A DNA stretch of 64,000 bases. It comes from Oryzomonas sp. Its GTDB lineage: Bacteria > Desulfobacterota > Desulfuromonadia > Geobacterales > Pseudopelobacteraceae. A program made the translations under genes and the position numbers. This document shows positions 53,692 through 63,607 of the stretch, in pieces (the first letter of the stretch is position 1; each line of letters opens with the position of its first letter). The DNA is taken from positions 62,001-126,000 of the forward strand of contig JARLHN010000044.1 of NCBI GenBank assembly GCA_031292255.1. Direction: 5' to 3'. A model generated the notes under the pieces. The model saw only the letters and a program-made list of their open reading frames with translations. It did no database searches and was not told the origin of the DNA.

Positions 53692-53964
53692 ATGAAACAG
53701 ACCGCAGTCGCCCTGCTTAGCCTGCTTGCCATCTCAGGATCCGCCTTTGCGGCTCCCGAGGTGATCGAACTGAAGAACAAGGTATCCTTTCCCCACAAGG
53801 AACATATGGCCATAACCGGCACATGCAGCAAATGTCACATTGAGGGCGTCGGCAAGATCAAAGGGTTCGGTAAGGACTGGGCGCACAAGAATTGCAAGGG
53901 GTGCCATGCGGAGATGCAAAAAGGTCCGCTCAAGTGCTCGGGTTGCCATAAGTGGAAAGACTAA
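53692..53964 (+). CDS. Triheme periplasmic cytochrome c7 (PpcA family)
   Basis: 90 residues, typical length. Signal peptide (LLSLLAISGSAFA), then the c7 pattern VSFPHKEHMAITGTCSKCH, CKGCHAEMQKGP and CSGCH, giving three CXXCH hemes with His residues at the expected distal positions (HKEH, WAHKN). In Geobacter this family shuttles electrons across the periplasm from inner-membrane oxidoreductases to outer-membrane complexes. ATG behind ATGAAGGAGTCTACACC. Single gene. Confidence 0.94.
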   Translation: MKQTAVALLSLLAISGSAFAAPEVIELKNKVSFPHKEHMAITGTCSKCHIEGVGKIKGFGKDWAHKNCKGCHAEMQKGPLKCSGCHKWKD

Positions 53965-54065
53965 CAGGCAAAGCAGTCCCAGGATGCAGACGTGTGAGGC
54001 ATTTTTAGATTTTTTTTATAATTTACGCTTGACGTTACAATTTAATTAATGGCAAAATTTTGTTC

Positions 54066-54305
54066 ATGCTACTATTAAAGTCCAATTGCAGCCATTGTGG
54101 AACCCCCTTTGCCGCTGACGACACTGCCGACATTTATTCCATCCGCGTGAACAGCGAGGGCTACCTGCTGGAGGTCATGGACGGGGAACTGGTCCCGGGC
54201 GCGTTTCATTACTGTTCCCAGGACTGCATGTTCAAACGTGACCAGGGTGTTACCCCCGAAGATACCATTTTCAGTTATATGGGCCTCGCATGTGAGGCCC
54301 TGTAG
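54066..54305 (+). CDS. Small CXXC zinc-ribbon-like protein, about 79 aa
   Basis: The frame could begin at TTG 54060 or ATG 54066; neither has a strong ribosome site. The product has two Cys pairs, CSHCGTPF near the N-terminus and YCSQDCMF near the end, which could bind zinc or a cluster, separated by DIYSIRVNSEGYLLEVMDG. No known function; relatives would need a search to establish. Located between cytochrome c7 and a beta-barrel protein on the same strand. Confidence 0.6.
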   Translation: MLLLKSNCSHCGTPFAADDTADIYSIRVNSEGYLLEVMDGELVPGAFHYCSQDCMFKRDQGVTPEDTIFSYMGLACEAL

Positions 54306-54577
54306 TACATCTCCTGCTCCCGCCGCTTTTTCCCTTGCTCCGCTCCGTTTTTCAGATGGTCATCTCCCGCCCCCCGCGCACGCTCCACATCTATCCAACA
54401 AGACGTGCTCCTTGCGGTGAATTCGACCATTTCACGGATCGCGGCTTGATCCATGACAATGCCGCAATCTGTAGTATACTTTCATCAGTTGTTTTACCTT
54501 TTCACCATCTCAATGGTCTGGACCGGTTGCCCGGCCGGCAGCCGGCGAATCCTGATTGCAAAAGGAGAAATGACACC

Positions 54578-55261
54578 ATGGAACGAGCCCTGACCATCCT
54601 GGCACTCCTCATAGTCGCTGCAGTACCCGACATATGCCTGGCAATGCCCATGCAACTGGGTCCCTATGTCACCGGTTTTCTCGGTGCAACCATGCCCAGG
54701 CGCAACTGCAACGTGACCACGACCGATTTCAGCAGCAACCAGACGTTCGATGAACGGGTACGCTTCGACCCAGGCGTCGATGTCGGCGGCGCCGGCGGAT
54801 TTGATTTCGGTTACCTGCGCCTGGAGGGAGAGCTTTCCTACAAAGAGGCCGACATCAAGTCGATTGCGGACAATACCGGCGTCAACCAATACCGGGACAT
54901 CGACGGCAACCTGGGAGCGCTCGCTTTCATGGCCAACGCCTTTTTCGACTTCCACAACTACACTCCCGTTACACCGTACATGGGAGGCGGCATCGGGTTT
55001 GCCACCCTGCACTTGAGCAACACCTATGCAACCGACGCCAACAACAATCGACTGTTAATGTATCCCAGGGACGACAACACCGTCTTTGCCTACCAGGCGG
55101 GCGCCGGGCTGAATATCGCCCTCAACCGCAGGTACTCTCTTGACCTGGGCTACCGCTACTTCAACACCGACTGGGCCAGCTTCAGCAGATACGCGTTGAC
55201 TACCAGCAGTGTTCGCTTCGAGAGCCATAATGCAACGGTCGGGTTCAGGATAAAGTTCTGA
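54578..55261 (+). CDS. Outer-membrane beta-barrel protein (OmpA/OmpW-like porin family)
   Basis: ATG 54578 follows AAAAGGAGAAATGACACC. 227 residues: signal peptide (ALTILALLIVAAVPDICLA), then alternating amphipathic strands (GFDFGYLRLEGELSYKE, TPYMGGGIGFATLHL, AGLNIALNRRYSLDLGYRY) and the C-terminal aromatic-ended strand NATVGFRIKF typical of barrels recognised by BamA. Likely eight strands. Role unknown; such proteins are often immune-like surface antigens or small porins. Confidence 0.88.
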   Translation: MERALTILALLIVAAVPDICLAMPMQLGPYVTGFLGATMPRRNCNVTTTDFSSNQTFDERVRFDPGVDVGGAGGFDFGYLRLEGELSYKEADIKSIADNTGVNQYRDIDGNLGALAFMANAFFDFHNYTPVTPYMGGGIGFATLHLSNTYATDANNNRLLMYPRDDNTVFAYQAGAGLNIALNRRYSLDLGYRYFNTDWASFSRYALTTSSVRFESHNATVGFRIKF

Positions 55262-55295
55262 TTCCCGACATTTCCCGCGTTACTGTTCAGACGCA

Positions 55296-55331
55296 AACAG
55301 CCCCGGACCATGGATCCGGGGCTGTTCTTTT
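55296..55331 (+). terminator. Terminator of the beta-barrel gene
   Basis: AACAGCCCCGGA (55296-55307) and TCCGGGGCTGTT (55315-55326) form a perfect 12-bp stem followed by CTTTT. Confidence 0.88.
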
Positions 55332-55345
55332 GCAAATCCGTCGCA

Positions 55346-55377
55346 TCCCCCCTCTTGCCCCCCGCGGGGAGGGGGGA
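55346..55377. repeat. GC-rich palindrome TCCCCCCTC/GAGGGGGGA
   Basis: TCCCCCCTC (55346-55354) and GAGGGGGGA (55369-55377), a 9-bp stem. The C-run/G-run core resembles that inside the MITE-like element at 27901-27981, but no flanking inverted ends are seen here. Confidence 0.5.
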
Positions 55378-55535
55378 CTAATTTATGGTTGACACGCTGC
55401 CTCTGTAGTGGAAGCATGCATACAGATCATGTGATTGATGTGTTTTGAGTTTTACATCGGGGCAAGTTTCGGGTGGTTTACCGGCAGATCTAAAGGTTGG
55501 CAGACCTTGATTCTCATGTAGTCAGGAATAAATTT

Positions 55536-55949
55536 ATGAGCCAGAAAACAAAAAAATACTGGGTGAAGTATATCCCATTTCTTATTATTCCGTTACTTGT
55601 AATATCCTGGGGAATATCCAAATATAAGTCACCTAATGAAATACCTGTTATCCACCTTCAGATAAAAACCAATCTATCTCCCATGGGGCAAGAAGTACTA
55701 CCTGAACAAAGAAGAACTTATGCCTTAAAATTACAAAAAAATGAAAATCCCGATTATAAGGGTGCTGTTTTCACTACTACAGGTGATTTTCACACCACAC
55801 TCTCAATTGAGTCCAATCGGATAAACAGCAAAATGGCAACTTCAATGAGCAGCACCGGGGAACCTTTTTCTGATGTCAGGAAAATGGGTTTCAAACACTT
55901 GAAAATGTCCAATGGCAAGGAAGCATGGGATATTGATCTGAGTAATTGA
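55536..55949 (+). CDS. AT-rich orphan gene, membrane-anchored, 137 aa
   Basis: ATG 55536, with CAGGAATAAATTT upstream. N-terminal membrane helix (YWVKYIPFLIIPLLVISWGI), then a soluble part with YALKLQKNENPDYKGAVF and FKHLKMSNGKEAWDIDLSN. Its base composition is clearly more AT-rich than that of mutS next door, suggesting a different origin. No family recognised. Confidence 0.65.
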   Translation: MSQKTKKYWVKYIPFLIIPLLVISWGISKYKSPNEIPVIHLQIKTNLSPMGQEVLPEQRRTYALKLQKNENPDYKGAVFTTTGDFHTTLSIESNRINSKMATSMSSTGEPFSDVRKMGFKHLKMSNGKEAWDIDLSN

Positions 55950-56045
55950 ATAAGCGCCGGATTCCCCCCTTGGCCTTGAAAAGCCGCAGGCCGTATGCTA
56001 CAACCACCCAGCACCAATCTCACAAACGAAAAGGCCCGGACAACC

Positions 56046-58658
56046 ATGGCAGACCAGACCCCCATGATGCGGCAGTACATGGAGATCAAGTCGGGATATC
56101 CCGACGCGGTCCTCTTCTTCCGCATGGGGGACTTTTACGAGATGTTCCTGGACGACGCCCTGATCGCCTCCCGCATCCTGGATATCGCCCTCACCTCCCG
56201 CAACAAGGGGAGCGGGGACGAGATCCCCTTCTGCGGCGTCCCCTTCCATTCGGCCTCGCCCTACATTGCCAAGTTGATCGAGTCAGGCCGCAAGGTGGCT
56301 ATCTGCGAGCAGGTGGAAGACCCCAGGCAGGCCAAGGGGATCGTGCGGCGCGAGGTGGTCAAGGTGGTTACGCCGGGGCTTCTGATCGAGGCCGATAGCC
56401 TCCTGCCCGACGAGAACAATTACCTTCTCTCCCTCACCGAGGGCGCCGCCGGCACCTGGGGGTGCGCCTGGCTGGACCTGTCCACCGGCGAATTCCGGGT
56501 GACGGAGTTGGGGAGCGCAACGGCTGCCGCAGGAGAGGCGGCCTGCATCAACCCCCGGGAGGTGCTGCTGGCCGACGGCTTGGAACAGAATGCCCTCCCG
56601 GCCGACCTGCGTACCTTCCTGGCGGAGCGGATCATCTCCCGCGCACCGACTTGGGTCTTTGAGCGGGATTATGCCACCTCCCTGCTCTGCGGCCAGTTCG
56701 GGGCCGCATCGGCCGAGGCCCTGGGTCTCGGCGCCATGCCGGCAGGCCTGACGGCGGCCGGGGCGGCCCTGGACTACCTTCGGGAAAACCGCAAGTCGGC
56801 CATCCCCCACATCCGCGACATCAAGGTCTACGAACGGGCAGATCACCTGGCCCTGGACCCGGCCACCCGCCGCAACCTGGAGATCACCGCCACCATGGCC
56901 GAGGGAAAGAAGGCCGGCTCGCTCCTTGGCTGCCTGGACCGGACCGCTACCGCCATGGGCGCCCGGCGCCTGAAACAGTGGCTCAGCTACCCCCTGGTGG
57001 GGCTGGAGCCGATCCGGCAGCGGCTGGCTGCGGTTGAAGAACTGCTGGAGGCCGCAGACCTGCGGGAGGAGGTACAGGCGCAACTGCGTGAGATCGCCGA
57101 CATTGAGCGGCTCAACGGCCGTATCGGCATGGCCTCGGCCTCCGGGCGCGACCTGCGGGCCCTGCACGATTCCTTGCGCCGCGTGCCTCCCTTGCTGTCG
57201 CGTCTTGCCCCGTTGCAGGCCGGGCTCCTGCAATCCCTTGCCACAACCATCGATCCGCTGGACGACATCCGCGGCCTGGTGGAGCGGGGCATCGTGGAGA
57301 ATCCCCCTTTCTCCCTGCGGGAAGGTGGCATCATCGCCACCGGCTACAACGCCGAACTGGACGAACTGCGGGCCATCAGCAGCGAGGGCAAGGGGTTCAT
57401 CGCCCGCATGGAGGCAAAGGAACGGGCGCGCACCGGCATTTCGACCCTCAAGATCCGCTACAACCGGGTCTTCGGTTATTCCATCGAGATCACCAAGAGC
57501 AATCTGGGGGCCGTACCGGCCGACTACATCCGCCGCCAGACCCTGGCCAACGCCGAACGCTTCATCACCGATGAGTTGAAGGTTTACGAGGAAAAGGTAC
57601 TGGGGGCCGAGGAGCGCATCAACGACCTGGAGTACACCCTGTTCCAGGATATCCGCGAACAGGTGGCCGGCCAGGCCGAACGCATCTGCCGCACCGCCGA
57701 CGGTCTGGCGGTCCTGGACGTACTCACCTCTCTGGCTACGGTGGCAGGCGAACGGAACTACTGCAAACCCCAGGTGGACGACACGGACGTCATCGACATC
57801 AAGGACGGCCGCCATCCCGTCATCGAGGCCATGAATCTTGGGGAGCGCTTCGTCCCCAACGACACCCGCCTGGACGGCGACGAAAACCAGATACTGATGA
57901 TTACCGGCCCCAACATGGCCGGCAAGTCCACCTACATGCGCCAGGTGGCCTTGATCTGCCTCATGGCCCAGGCCGGCAGCTTCGTCCCGGCCGGCGAGGC
58001 CAGAATCGGCATCGCCGACCGGATATTCACCCGGGTCGGCGCAGGAGACAACCTGGCCCGGGGCCAGTCCACCTTCATGCTGGAGATGATGGAGGCGGCC
58101 AACATCCTGCGAAACGCCGGTCCTAAAAGCCTGATCGTGATGGACGAGATCGGCCGGGGCACCTCCACCTTCGACGGCGTCTCCATTGCCTGGGCCGTGG
58201 CCGAATACATCCACGACACCCCCGGCTGCCGGGCCCGCACCCTGTTCGCCACCCATTACCATGAGCTGACCGAGTTGGCCGTAACCAGGGAACGGATCAG
58301 AAACTTCACCGTGGCGGTGCGGGAGTGGAACGACCAGGTCATCTTCCTACGCACCATCATCCCCGGCGGTGCCTCCCACTCCTACGGCATCCAGGTGGCC
58401 CGCCTGGCCGGCATGCCGGCCGACGTGATCGAGCGGGCCAAGGAGATCCTGCGCAACCTGGAGAATGGCGAGTTCGAGCAAGGTGCCCCGCGCCTGGCCA
58501 AGAGCAGAAAGAGCCAGCCCAAGGAGCCCTCCCCCCAGTTCTCCCTGTTCGAGACCACGGAAGACCAGTTGCGCCTGCGTCTGAAGAAGCTCAACATCGC
58601 CACCCTCACGCCCCTGGAGGCGCTCAACCTGCTGGATGAATTGAAGCGGATGGCGTAA
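56046..58658 (+). CDS. mutS: DNA mismatch repair protein MutS
   Basis: 870 residues from ATG 56046 (an ATG at 55995 is also in frame, but [15 protein letters not shown] matches the family start). N-terminal mismatch-recognition domain with [11 protein letters not shown] (the Phe-x-Glu wedge), connector and lever domains, and the C-terminal ATPase with Walker [29 protein letters not shown] (Walker B) and THYHELTEL. The protein ends in a helical dimer tail ([16 protein letters not shown]). Binds mispairs and recruits MutL. Full length, GC-rich like the rest of the right-hand core region. Confidence 0.98.
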   Translation: MADQTPMMRQYMEIKSGYPDAVLFFRMGDFYEMFLDDALIASRILDIALTSRNKGSGDEIPFCGVPFHSASPYIAKLIESGRKVAICEQVEDPRQAKGIVRREVVKVVTPGLLIEADSLLPDENNYLLSLTEGAAGTWGCAWLDLSTGEFRVTELGSATAAAGEAACINPREVLLADGLEQNALPADLRTFLAERIISRAPTWVFERDYATSLLCGQFGAASAEALGLGAMPAGLTAAGAALDYLRENRKSAIPHIRDIKVYERADHLALDPATRRNLEITATMAEGKKAGSLLGCLDRTATAMGARRLKQWLSYPLVGLEPIRQRLAAVEELLEAADLREEVQAQLREIADIERLNGRIGMASASGRDLRALHDSLRRVPPLLSRLAPLQAGLLQSLATTIDPLDDIRGLVERGIVENPPFSLREGGIIATGYNAELDELRAISSEGKGFIARMEAKERARTGISTLKIRYNRVFGYSIEITKSNLGAVPADYIRRQTLANAERFITDELKVYEEKVLGAEERINDLEYTLFQDIREQVAGQAERICRTADGLAVLDVLTSLATVAGERNYCKPQVDDTDVIDIKDGRHPVIEAMNLGERFVPNDTRLDGDENQILMITGPNMAGKSTYMRQVALICLMAQAGSFVPAGEARIGIADRIFTRVGAGDNLARGQSTFMLEMMEAANILRNAGPKSLIVMDEIGRGTSTFDGVSIAWAVAEYIHDTPGCRARTLFATHYHELTELAVTRERIRNFTVAVREWNDQVIFLRTIIPGGASHSYGIQVARLAGMPADVIERAKEILRNLENGEFEQGAPRLAKSRKSQPKEPSPQFSLFETTEDQLRLRLKKLNIATLTPLEALNLLDELKRMA

Positions 58659-58754
58659 TGCCTGAATTACCGGGTCTCCGACCCTAATATGTTGAAACAT
58701 TTGATTATTTCTGTTAGAAGAATATATTACCTTTTATGAACCGATCCAATTGAC

Positions 58755-60038
58755 ATGCAAAGAGACCCAATGACCCGATCGCTTCACATTGTAATAAGCC
58801 TCGTGATTCTCTCGCTCCTCTCTTCTTTTCCCGCCGACGCGACCGGAAAAAAAGCACAAAAGACCGCTTTCAGCAATCAAACCACGGCCGCCGGCCGTCC
58901 CCTTGCCGTACTGAGTGAAGTGAAACACTGGTCGAACCCCGATTACACCCGCATCTCCCTGGAGCTGGACCGGGACGTTGCCTGGGAGGCCCATGAACTG
59001 GGCAAGGGGAGCCCCGGCAAACCAGGCCGGATCTACATCGACATCAATCGGGCCAAGCTGGGCAAGGGGGTGAAGGATATCACCATCGGCGACGGCCTCC
59101 TGAGGAGGGTACGGCTCGGCCAGTTCAGGCAGGACGTGGTGAGGGTGGTGCTGGATTCAGAAAATATGAAGGATTACAAGATCTTTTCGCTCTCGGATCC
59201 TGCACGGCTGGTCATAGACGTCCGCGGGGGGCGCCGCGCCGAAATATCCCGACTGGAAGAGACCATCACCGCCAGACAGGAACAGGCGCCGGAGCTAAAA
59301 CCGAAACCCGAGGCGCCGGCCATCGTGGAAAAGAAGGCCGGGGCCCGGAAAAAACCGCTTATCACCAAGATCCGCCGGATCGTCGTCGATCCGGGCCACG
59401 GGGGGCATGATTCCGGCGCCGTGGGTCCCGACGGCGTCAAGGAGAAGGATGTAGTCCTGGCCATCGGCCTGAAACTCCGGGATCTGCTGAAGGAAGAGTT
59501 GGGGTTGGACGTGGTCATGACCCGTTCGACCGATGTCTTTATTCCGCTGGAGGAGCGCACCGCCATAGCCAACAAGGTGAATGCCGATCTGTTCGTCTCG
59601 GTGCATGCCAATGCCGCCCTCAACCACGGTGCCTCCGGGATCGAGACCTATTACCTCAACCTGGCCAAGACCGAAAAGGCCGCACAACTGGCAGCCAAGG
59701 AGAACGGCACCACCCTGGAGAAGGTCAGCGTCCTCCAGGCGATTCTCTTCGACCTGATGGCAAACTACAAACTAAACGACTCGGCCCACCTGGCGGACGA
59801 AGTGCAGCGGTCGCTGCACGGCAGGATCCGCGGCAGCTACGCCGACGTCAGAAACCTTGGGGTCAAGCAGGGCCCCTTTTATGTCCTGGTAGGTGCAACC
59901 ATGCCCAGCATCCTGGTGGAGACGGCCTTTGTCAGCAACCCCCAGGAAGAGGCCCGCCTCACGAACCCCACCTACCAGGACCAGACCGCGGAAGGCATCA
60001 TGGAGGGTATCCGCAGCTACATCTCCAGCCTGAAGTAA
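58755..60038 (+). CDS. N-acetylmuramoyl-L-alanine amidase (AMIN plus Amidase_3)
   Basis: 427 residues from ATG 58755 (58770 is an alternative). Signal peptide (IVISLVILSLLSSFPADA), AMIN domain about 45-150 (VKHWSNPDYTRISLELD) that targets the septum, a Lys/Pro linker, then the Amidase_3 zinc domain with VDPGHGGHDSGAVG, LEERTAIANKVNADLFVSVHANAA and ILVETAFVSNPQEE carrying the zinc ligands and catalytic Glu. Cleaves peptidoglycan stem peptides for daughter-cell separation. Followed immediately by rsmI (TAAATG). Confidence 0.95.
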   Translation: MQRDPMTRSLHIVISLVILSLLSSFPADATGKKAQKTAFSNQTTAAGRPLAVLSEVKHWSNPDYTRISLELDRDVAWEAHELGKGSPGKPGRIYIDINRAKLGKGVKDITIGDGLLRRVRLGQFRQDVVRVVLDSENMKDYKIFSLSDPARLVIDVRGGRRAEISRLEETITARQEQAPELKPKPEAPAIVEKKAGARKKPLITKIRRIVVDPGHGGHDSGAVGPDGVKEKDVVLAIGLKLRDLLKEELGLDVVMTRSTDVFIPLEERTAIANKVNADLFVSVHANAALNHGASGIETYYLNLAKTEKAAQLAAKENGTTLEKVSVLQAILFDLMANYKLNDSAHLADEVQRSLHGRIRGSYADVRNLGVKQGPFYVLVGATMPSILVETAFVSNPQEEARLTNPTYQDQTAEGIMEGIRSYISSLK

Positions 60039-60881
60039 ATGCCGGGCACCCTCTACATTATGGCCACCCCCATCGGCAACCTGGAGGACATGACCTTCCG
60101 GGCGGTCCGTATCCTGGGGGAGGTTGATCTGATCGCCGCCGAGGACACCCGCCACTCCCTCAAGCTGCTCAACCATTTCGGCATCTCCAAACCGCTCACC
60201 TCCTATTTCGACCACAACCAGAAATTCAAGGGGGAACGTATCCTCCAGGCATTGCGCGGGGAAAAGAATGTTGCCCTGATCTCGGACGCCGGCACCCCCT
60301 GCATCTCCGATCCCGGTTTCAACCTGGTGCGCGCGGCCGTAGCCGAAGGGATCGCGGTCATCCCCATACCCGGCCCCTGCGCCGCCATAACTGCCCTCTC
60401 CGGCTCAGGCCTCCCCAGCGACACCTTCACCTTTGTCGGTTTTCCGCCAGCCCGCCAGGGCAAGCGGCGCACGTTTCTGAACGCAATGGCCCCCTTGCCG
60501 GGAACCCTGGTGTTCTACGAGGCCCCCCACCGGCTGGAGGAGACGCTGCGGGATATCCGGGAGGTGATGGGGGAGCGGCAGGTCGTGGTGGCGCGTGAAC
60601 TGACCAAGATTTACGAAGAGTTCATCCGGGGCACGGTCGGCGAGGTGCTGGCAGAAGTTGCCCAAGGCAAGGTACGGGGAGAGGTGGTCATACTGGTGGC
60701 GCCGGGTGAAGCGCCGCAGGAGAACGCCCTGCCGTTGCCCGAACTGCTTGAGCGCCTGCTGAACGACGAGGGGTTGACGGTGAAGGACGCCGCCAAAAAG
60801 GCTGCCGAAATAACGGGCGTCCCCAAAAATGCGGCCTATGCCGAGGCCCTGCGAGTGCGAAATGGTGGAACAGAGTGCTGA
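60039..60881 (+). CDS. rsmI: 16S rRNA (cytidine-1402-2'-O)-methyltransferase
   Basis: 280 residues of the tetrapyrrole-methylase fold: LYIMATPIGNLEDMTFRAV, LIAAEDTRHSLKLLNHFGI, ALISDAGTPCISDPGF (SAM-binding) and FVGFPPARQGKRRTFL, then VVARELTKIYEEFIRGTVGE. Methylates the ribose of C1402 in 16S rRNA. The ATG directly follows the stop of the amidase gene. Confidence 0.96.
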   Translation: MPGTLYIMATPIGNLEDMTFRAVRILGEVDLIAAEDTRHSLKLLNHFGISKPLTSYFDHNQKFKGERILQALRGEKNVALISDAGTPCISDPGFNLVRAAVAEGIAVIPIPGPCAAITALSGSGLPSDTFTFVGFPPARQGKRRTFLNAMAPLPGTLVFYEAPHRLEETLRDIREVMGERQVVVARELTKIYEEFIRGTVGEVLAEVAQGKVRGEVVILVAPGEAPQENALPLPELLERLLNDEGLTVKDAAKKAAEITGVPKNAAYAEALRVRNGGTEC

Positions 60882-60950
60882 TTCTGCTGGAATTACGGGT
60901 GGATAATGTGCTATAGAATACCAATTATTCTGACCTTCCGGAGAAAATGA

Positions 60951-62309
60951 ATGAAGATCTGTATCTTTGGTGCCGGCTATGTCGGCTTGGTGGCAGCGGC
61001 CTGCTTTGCTGAGAGCGGCAACAGCGTTATTGCCGTGGATGTGGACAAATCCAGGATAGAGGGGCTCAAAGAGGGCATCATCCCGATCTACGAACCGGGC
61101 CTGAAGGAAATGGTGCTGCGCAACCATGCCGAGGGACGGCTCTCCTTTACCACCGAGATGGCCGAAGCGGTGCAGGCGTCCCTGGTCTGTTTCATCGCCG
61201 TGGGCACCCCTCCGGGCGAGGATGGTTCGGCCGACCTGAAATACGTCCTGGGGGTGGCCCGGGATATCGGCCGCGCCATGAACGGCTTCAAGATCATCGT
61301 GGACAAGTCCACCGTCCCGGTCGGCACGGCCGACAAGGTCCGCGAAGCCGTCAGGGACGAACTGGCAACCCGCGGCACGGGCTTCGAGTTCGACGTGGTC
61401 TCCAACCCCGAATTCCTCAAGGAGGGGGCGGCCATCGACGACTTCATGAAACCGGACCGTGTGGTTATCGGCACCGACAACGTCCGCACCGCCGAGATCA
61501 TGAAAGAGCTGTACGACCCCTTCATGCGCAAACAGAACCGCATGATCGTCATGGATATCCGCAGCGCCGAGATGACCAAGTACGCCGCCAACGCCATGCT
61601 GGCCACCCGCATCTCCTTCATGAACCAGATCGCCAACCTGTGCGATTGCATGGGGGCCGACGTGGCCGCCGTTCGCGAAGGGATCGGTTCCGACTCACGC
61701 ATCGGCTACGATTTTCTCTTCCCGGGCCCCGGCTACGGGGGCTCCTGCTTTCCAAAGGATGTGAAGGCCCTGATCAGGACCGCCGAGGAATGCGACTACG
61801 ATTTCCTGCTGCTCAAGGCAGTGGAGGACGTCAACGAACGCCAGAAAGAGGTCCTGGCCCACAAGCTCATTAGGTTGCTGGGTTCCCCAGACGAGGAACT
61901 GCCGCTTACCGGGCGCACCGTGGCCTGCTGGGGGCTTTCCTTCAAGCCGCGCACCGACGACATGCGGGAGGCCCCCGCCATTACCGTCATCGAGCGGCTG
62001 CTGGCGGCCGGCGCCACCGTTCGCGCCCATGATCCGGAAGCGCTCAAGGAGGCCAAGAAGATCTTCGGCGACCGGATCGAATACAGCACCAACCAGTATG
62101 CGATCCTGGAAAACGCCGATGCTCTGGCCATCATTACCGACTGGAGCGAATACCGCAACCCGGACTTCGACCGCATCAAGGCCTCCCTGAAAAACCCGCT
62201 CATCGTCGACGGCCGCAACCTATACAAACCGGACCGCATGAAGGCCGGCGGATTCAGCTACATCCCCCTGGGACGTTGCGGTGTCGGAGTCTGCGGAGAG
62301 GTGAAATAA
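60951..62309 (+). CDS. ugd: UDP-glucose 6-dehydrogenase
   Basis: 452 residues. N-terminal Rossmann motif [23 protein letters not shown]-type linker, catalytic Cys in [16 protein letters not shown], and the C-terminal [16 protein letters not shown]. Converts UDP-glucose to UDP-glucuronate with two NAD+. The last base overlaps the start of the decarboxylase gene, so the product is channelled to the next enzyme; together they supply UDP-xylose for lipopolysaccharide or exopolysaccharide. Confidence 0.96.
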   Translation: MKICIFGAGYVGLVAAACFAESGNSVIAVDVDKSRIEGLKEGIIPIYEPGLKEMVLRNHAEGRLSFTTEMAEAVQASLVCFIAVGTPPGEDGSADLKYVLGVARDIGRAMNGFKIIVDKSTVPVGTADKVREAVRDELATRGTGFEFDVVSNPEFLKEGAAIDDFMKPDRVVIGTDNVRTAEIMKELYDPFMRKQNRMIVMDIRSAEMTKYAANAMLATRISFMNQIANLCDCMGADVAAVREGIGSDSRIGYDFLFPGPGYGGSCFPKDVKALIRTAEECDYDFLLLKAVEDVNERQKEVLAHKLIRLLGSPDEELPLTGRTVACWGLSFKPRTDDMREAPAITVIERLLAAGATVRAHDPEALKEAKKIFGDRIEYSTNQYAILENADALAIITDWSEYRNPDFDRIKASLKNPLIVDGRNLYKPDRMKAGGFSYIPLGRCGVGVCGEVK

Positions 62310-63244
62310 TGCGCATCCTGGTCACCGGCGGCGCCGGCTTCATCGGTTCGCACCTCTGCGAACGGCTTCTGCATGAGGGGCACGACGTCATCTGCCTGGA
62401 CAACCTCTTCACCGGCAGCAAGGACAACATCATCCACCTGATGGACAACCACCGCTTCGAACTGGTACGCCACGACATCGTCGAGCCGATCCTGTTGGAG
62501 GTTGACCGCATCTACAACCTGGCCTGCCCGGCCTCGCCGGTTCACTACCAGTACAACCCGGTCAAGACCGTCAAGACCAGCGTCATGGGCACCATCAACA
62601 TGCTGGGCATGGCCAAACGGGTCAAGGCCCGCATCCTCCAGGCATCCACATCGGAGGTCTACGGCGACCCCCAGGTGCACCCCCAGACCGAGGCATACTG
62701 GGGCAACGTCAACCCGATCGGCATCCGCAGCTGCTACGACGAGGGGAAGCGGGTGGCCGAAACCCTGATGATGGACTACCACCGCCAGAACAAGGTGGAC
62801 ATCCGCATCATCCGCATCTTCAACACCTATGGCCCCAGGATGGCCGAAAACGACGGCCGCGTGGTGTCCAACTTCATCCTCCAGGCCTTGCGCAACGAGG
62901 ACATCACGGTCTACGGCGACGGCTCCCAGACCCGGTCGTTCTGCTATGTCTCCGACCTGGTGGAGGGGATGTGCCGCATGATGGAGTGCGATGACTTCAT
63001 CGGTCCGGTCAATCTGGGAAACCCGGTTGAAAACACAATCCTTGAGTTTGCCGAAAAAATCATTACAATTACAGGATCGAGATCAAAGGTGATCTTCAAA
63101 CCCCTGCCCCAGGACGACCCCAAGCAGCGTCGGCCGGACATATCCCTGGCCGGGGAACGGCTGGGGTGGCAACCGCTGATCGGGCTGGAATCAGGACTGG
63201 CAAAGACGGCCGAGTATTTTGCCGCTCGGATCGGCAAAGGATGA
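62309..63244 (+). CDS. UDP-glucuronate decarboxylase (UDP-xylose synthase)
   Basis: 311 residues from ATG 62309, sharing one base with the ugd stop. Extended SDR fold with [47 protein letters not shown], the catalytic Ser/Tyr-Lys set ([20 protein letters not shown]) and [10 protein letters not shown]. This exact set of motifs marks UXS enzymes, which turn UDP-glucuronate to UDP-xylose. Length fits the soluble bacterial form. Confidence 0.94.
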   Translation: MRILVTGGAGFIGSHLCERLLHEGHDVICLDNLFTGSKDNIIHLMDNHRFELVRHDIVEPILLEVDRIYNLACPASPVHYQYNPVKTVKTSVMGTINMLGMAKRVKARILQASTSEVYGDPQVHPQTEAYWGNVNPIGIRSCYDEGKRVAETLMMDYHRQNKVDIRIIRIFNTYGPRMAENDGRVVSNFILQALRNEDITVYGDGSQTRSFCYVSDLVEGMCRMMECDDFIGPVNLGNPVENTILEFAEKIITITGSRSKVIFKPLPQDDPKQRRPDISLAGERLGWQPLIGLESGLAKTAEYFAARIGKG

Positions 63245-63248
63245 CCAC

Positions 63249-63578
63249 GTGAAGCTCCCCTTTCAGAAAAGGATGTATTTCTTCCCGGCCGGATGCCTCG
63301 CATTCATCCTTTTCTTTACCGTGTTCGGCGACAAGGGGTTGCTGCGCATCTATGAACTTCGCCAGGACATCGCCGGCGTCGAGGAGCGGCTGAGCAGTAC
63401 CGGTCTCGACAACGAAAAACTGAAGCGGGAGATCATCGCCCTCAAGTCCGACCGCCGTTACCTGGAAAGCATTGCCCGCAAGGATTTCGGGTTTGTGCGC
63501 TCCAACGAGGTGATCTACCAGTTCCCCCAGGAAAAGAAACAACCCTTGCCCCAGGGTAGAGGCGAAGAACCGAAATAA
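63249..63578 (+). CDS. FtsB/DivIC-like septum formation initiator
   Basis: 109 residues from GTG 63249 (AAAGGATGACCAC upstream). One membrane helix (FPAGCLAFILFFTVFG) followed by a leucine-zipper-like coiled coil (YELRQDIAGVEERLSSTGL...LKREIIALKSDRRYLESIA) and the family's closing RKDFGFVRSNEVIYQF. Probably part of the divisome FtsB-FtsL-FtsQ subcomplex. Lies between uxs and argS in the usual Geobacter order. Confidence 0.88.
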   Translation: MKLPFQKRMYFFPAGCLAFILFFTVFGDKGLLRIYELRQDIAGVEERLSSTGLDNEKLKREIIALKSDRRYLESIARKDFGFVRSNEVIYQFPQEKKQPLPQGRGEEPK

Positions 63579-63607
63579 CAGGCTGACCGTAAGGAAACAC
63601 CCCGAAC

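Noticed and set aside
56283-58262. A 659-codon minus-strand open frame opposite mutS
   Set aside because: mutS is full length with all motifs; long antisense frames arise from the high GC third positions. No domain or ribosome site.
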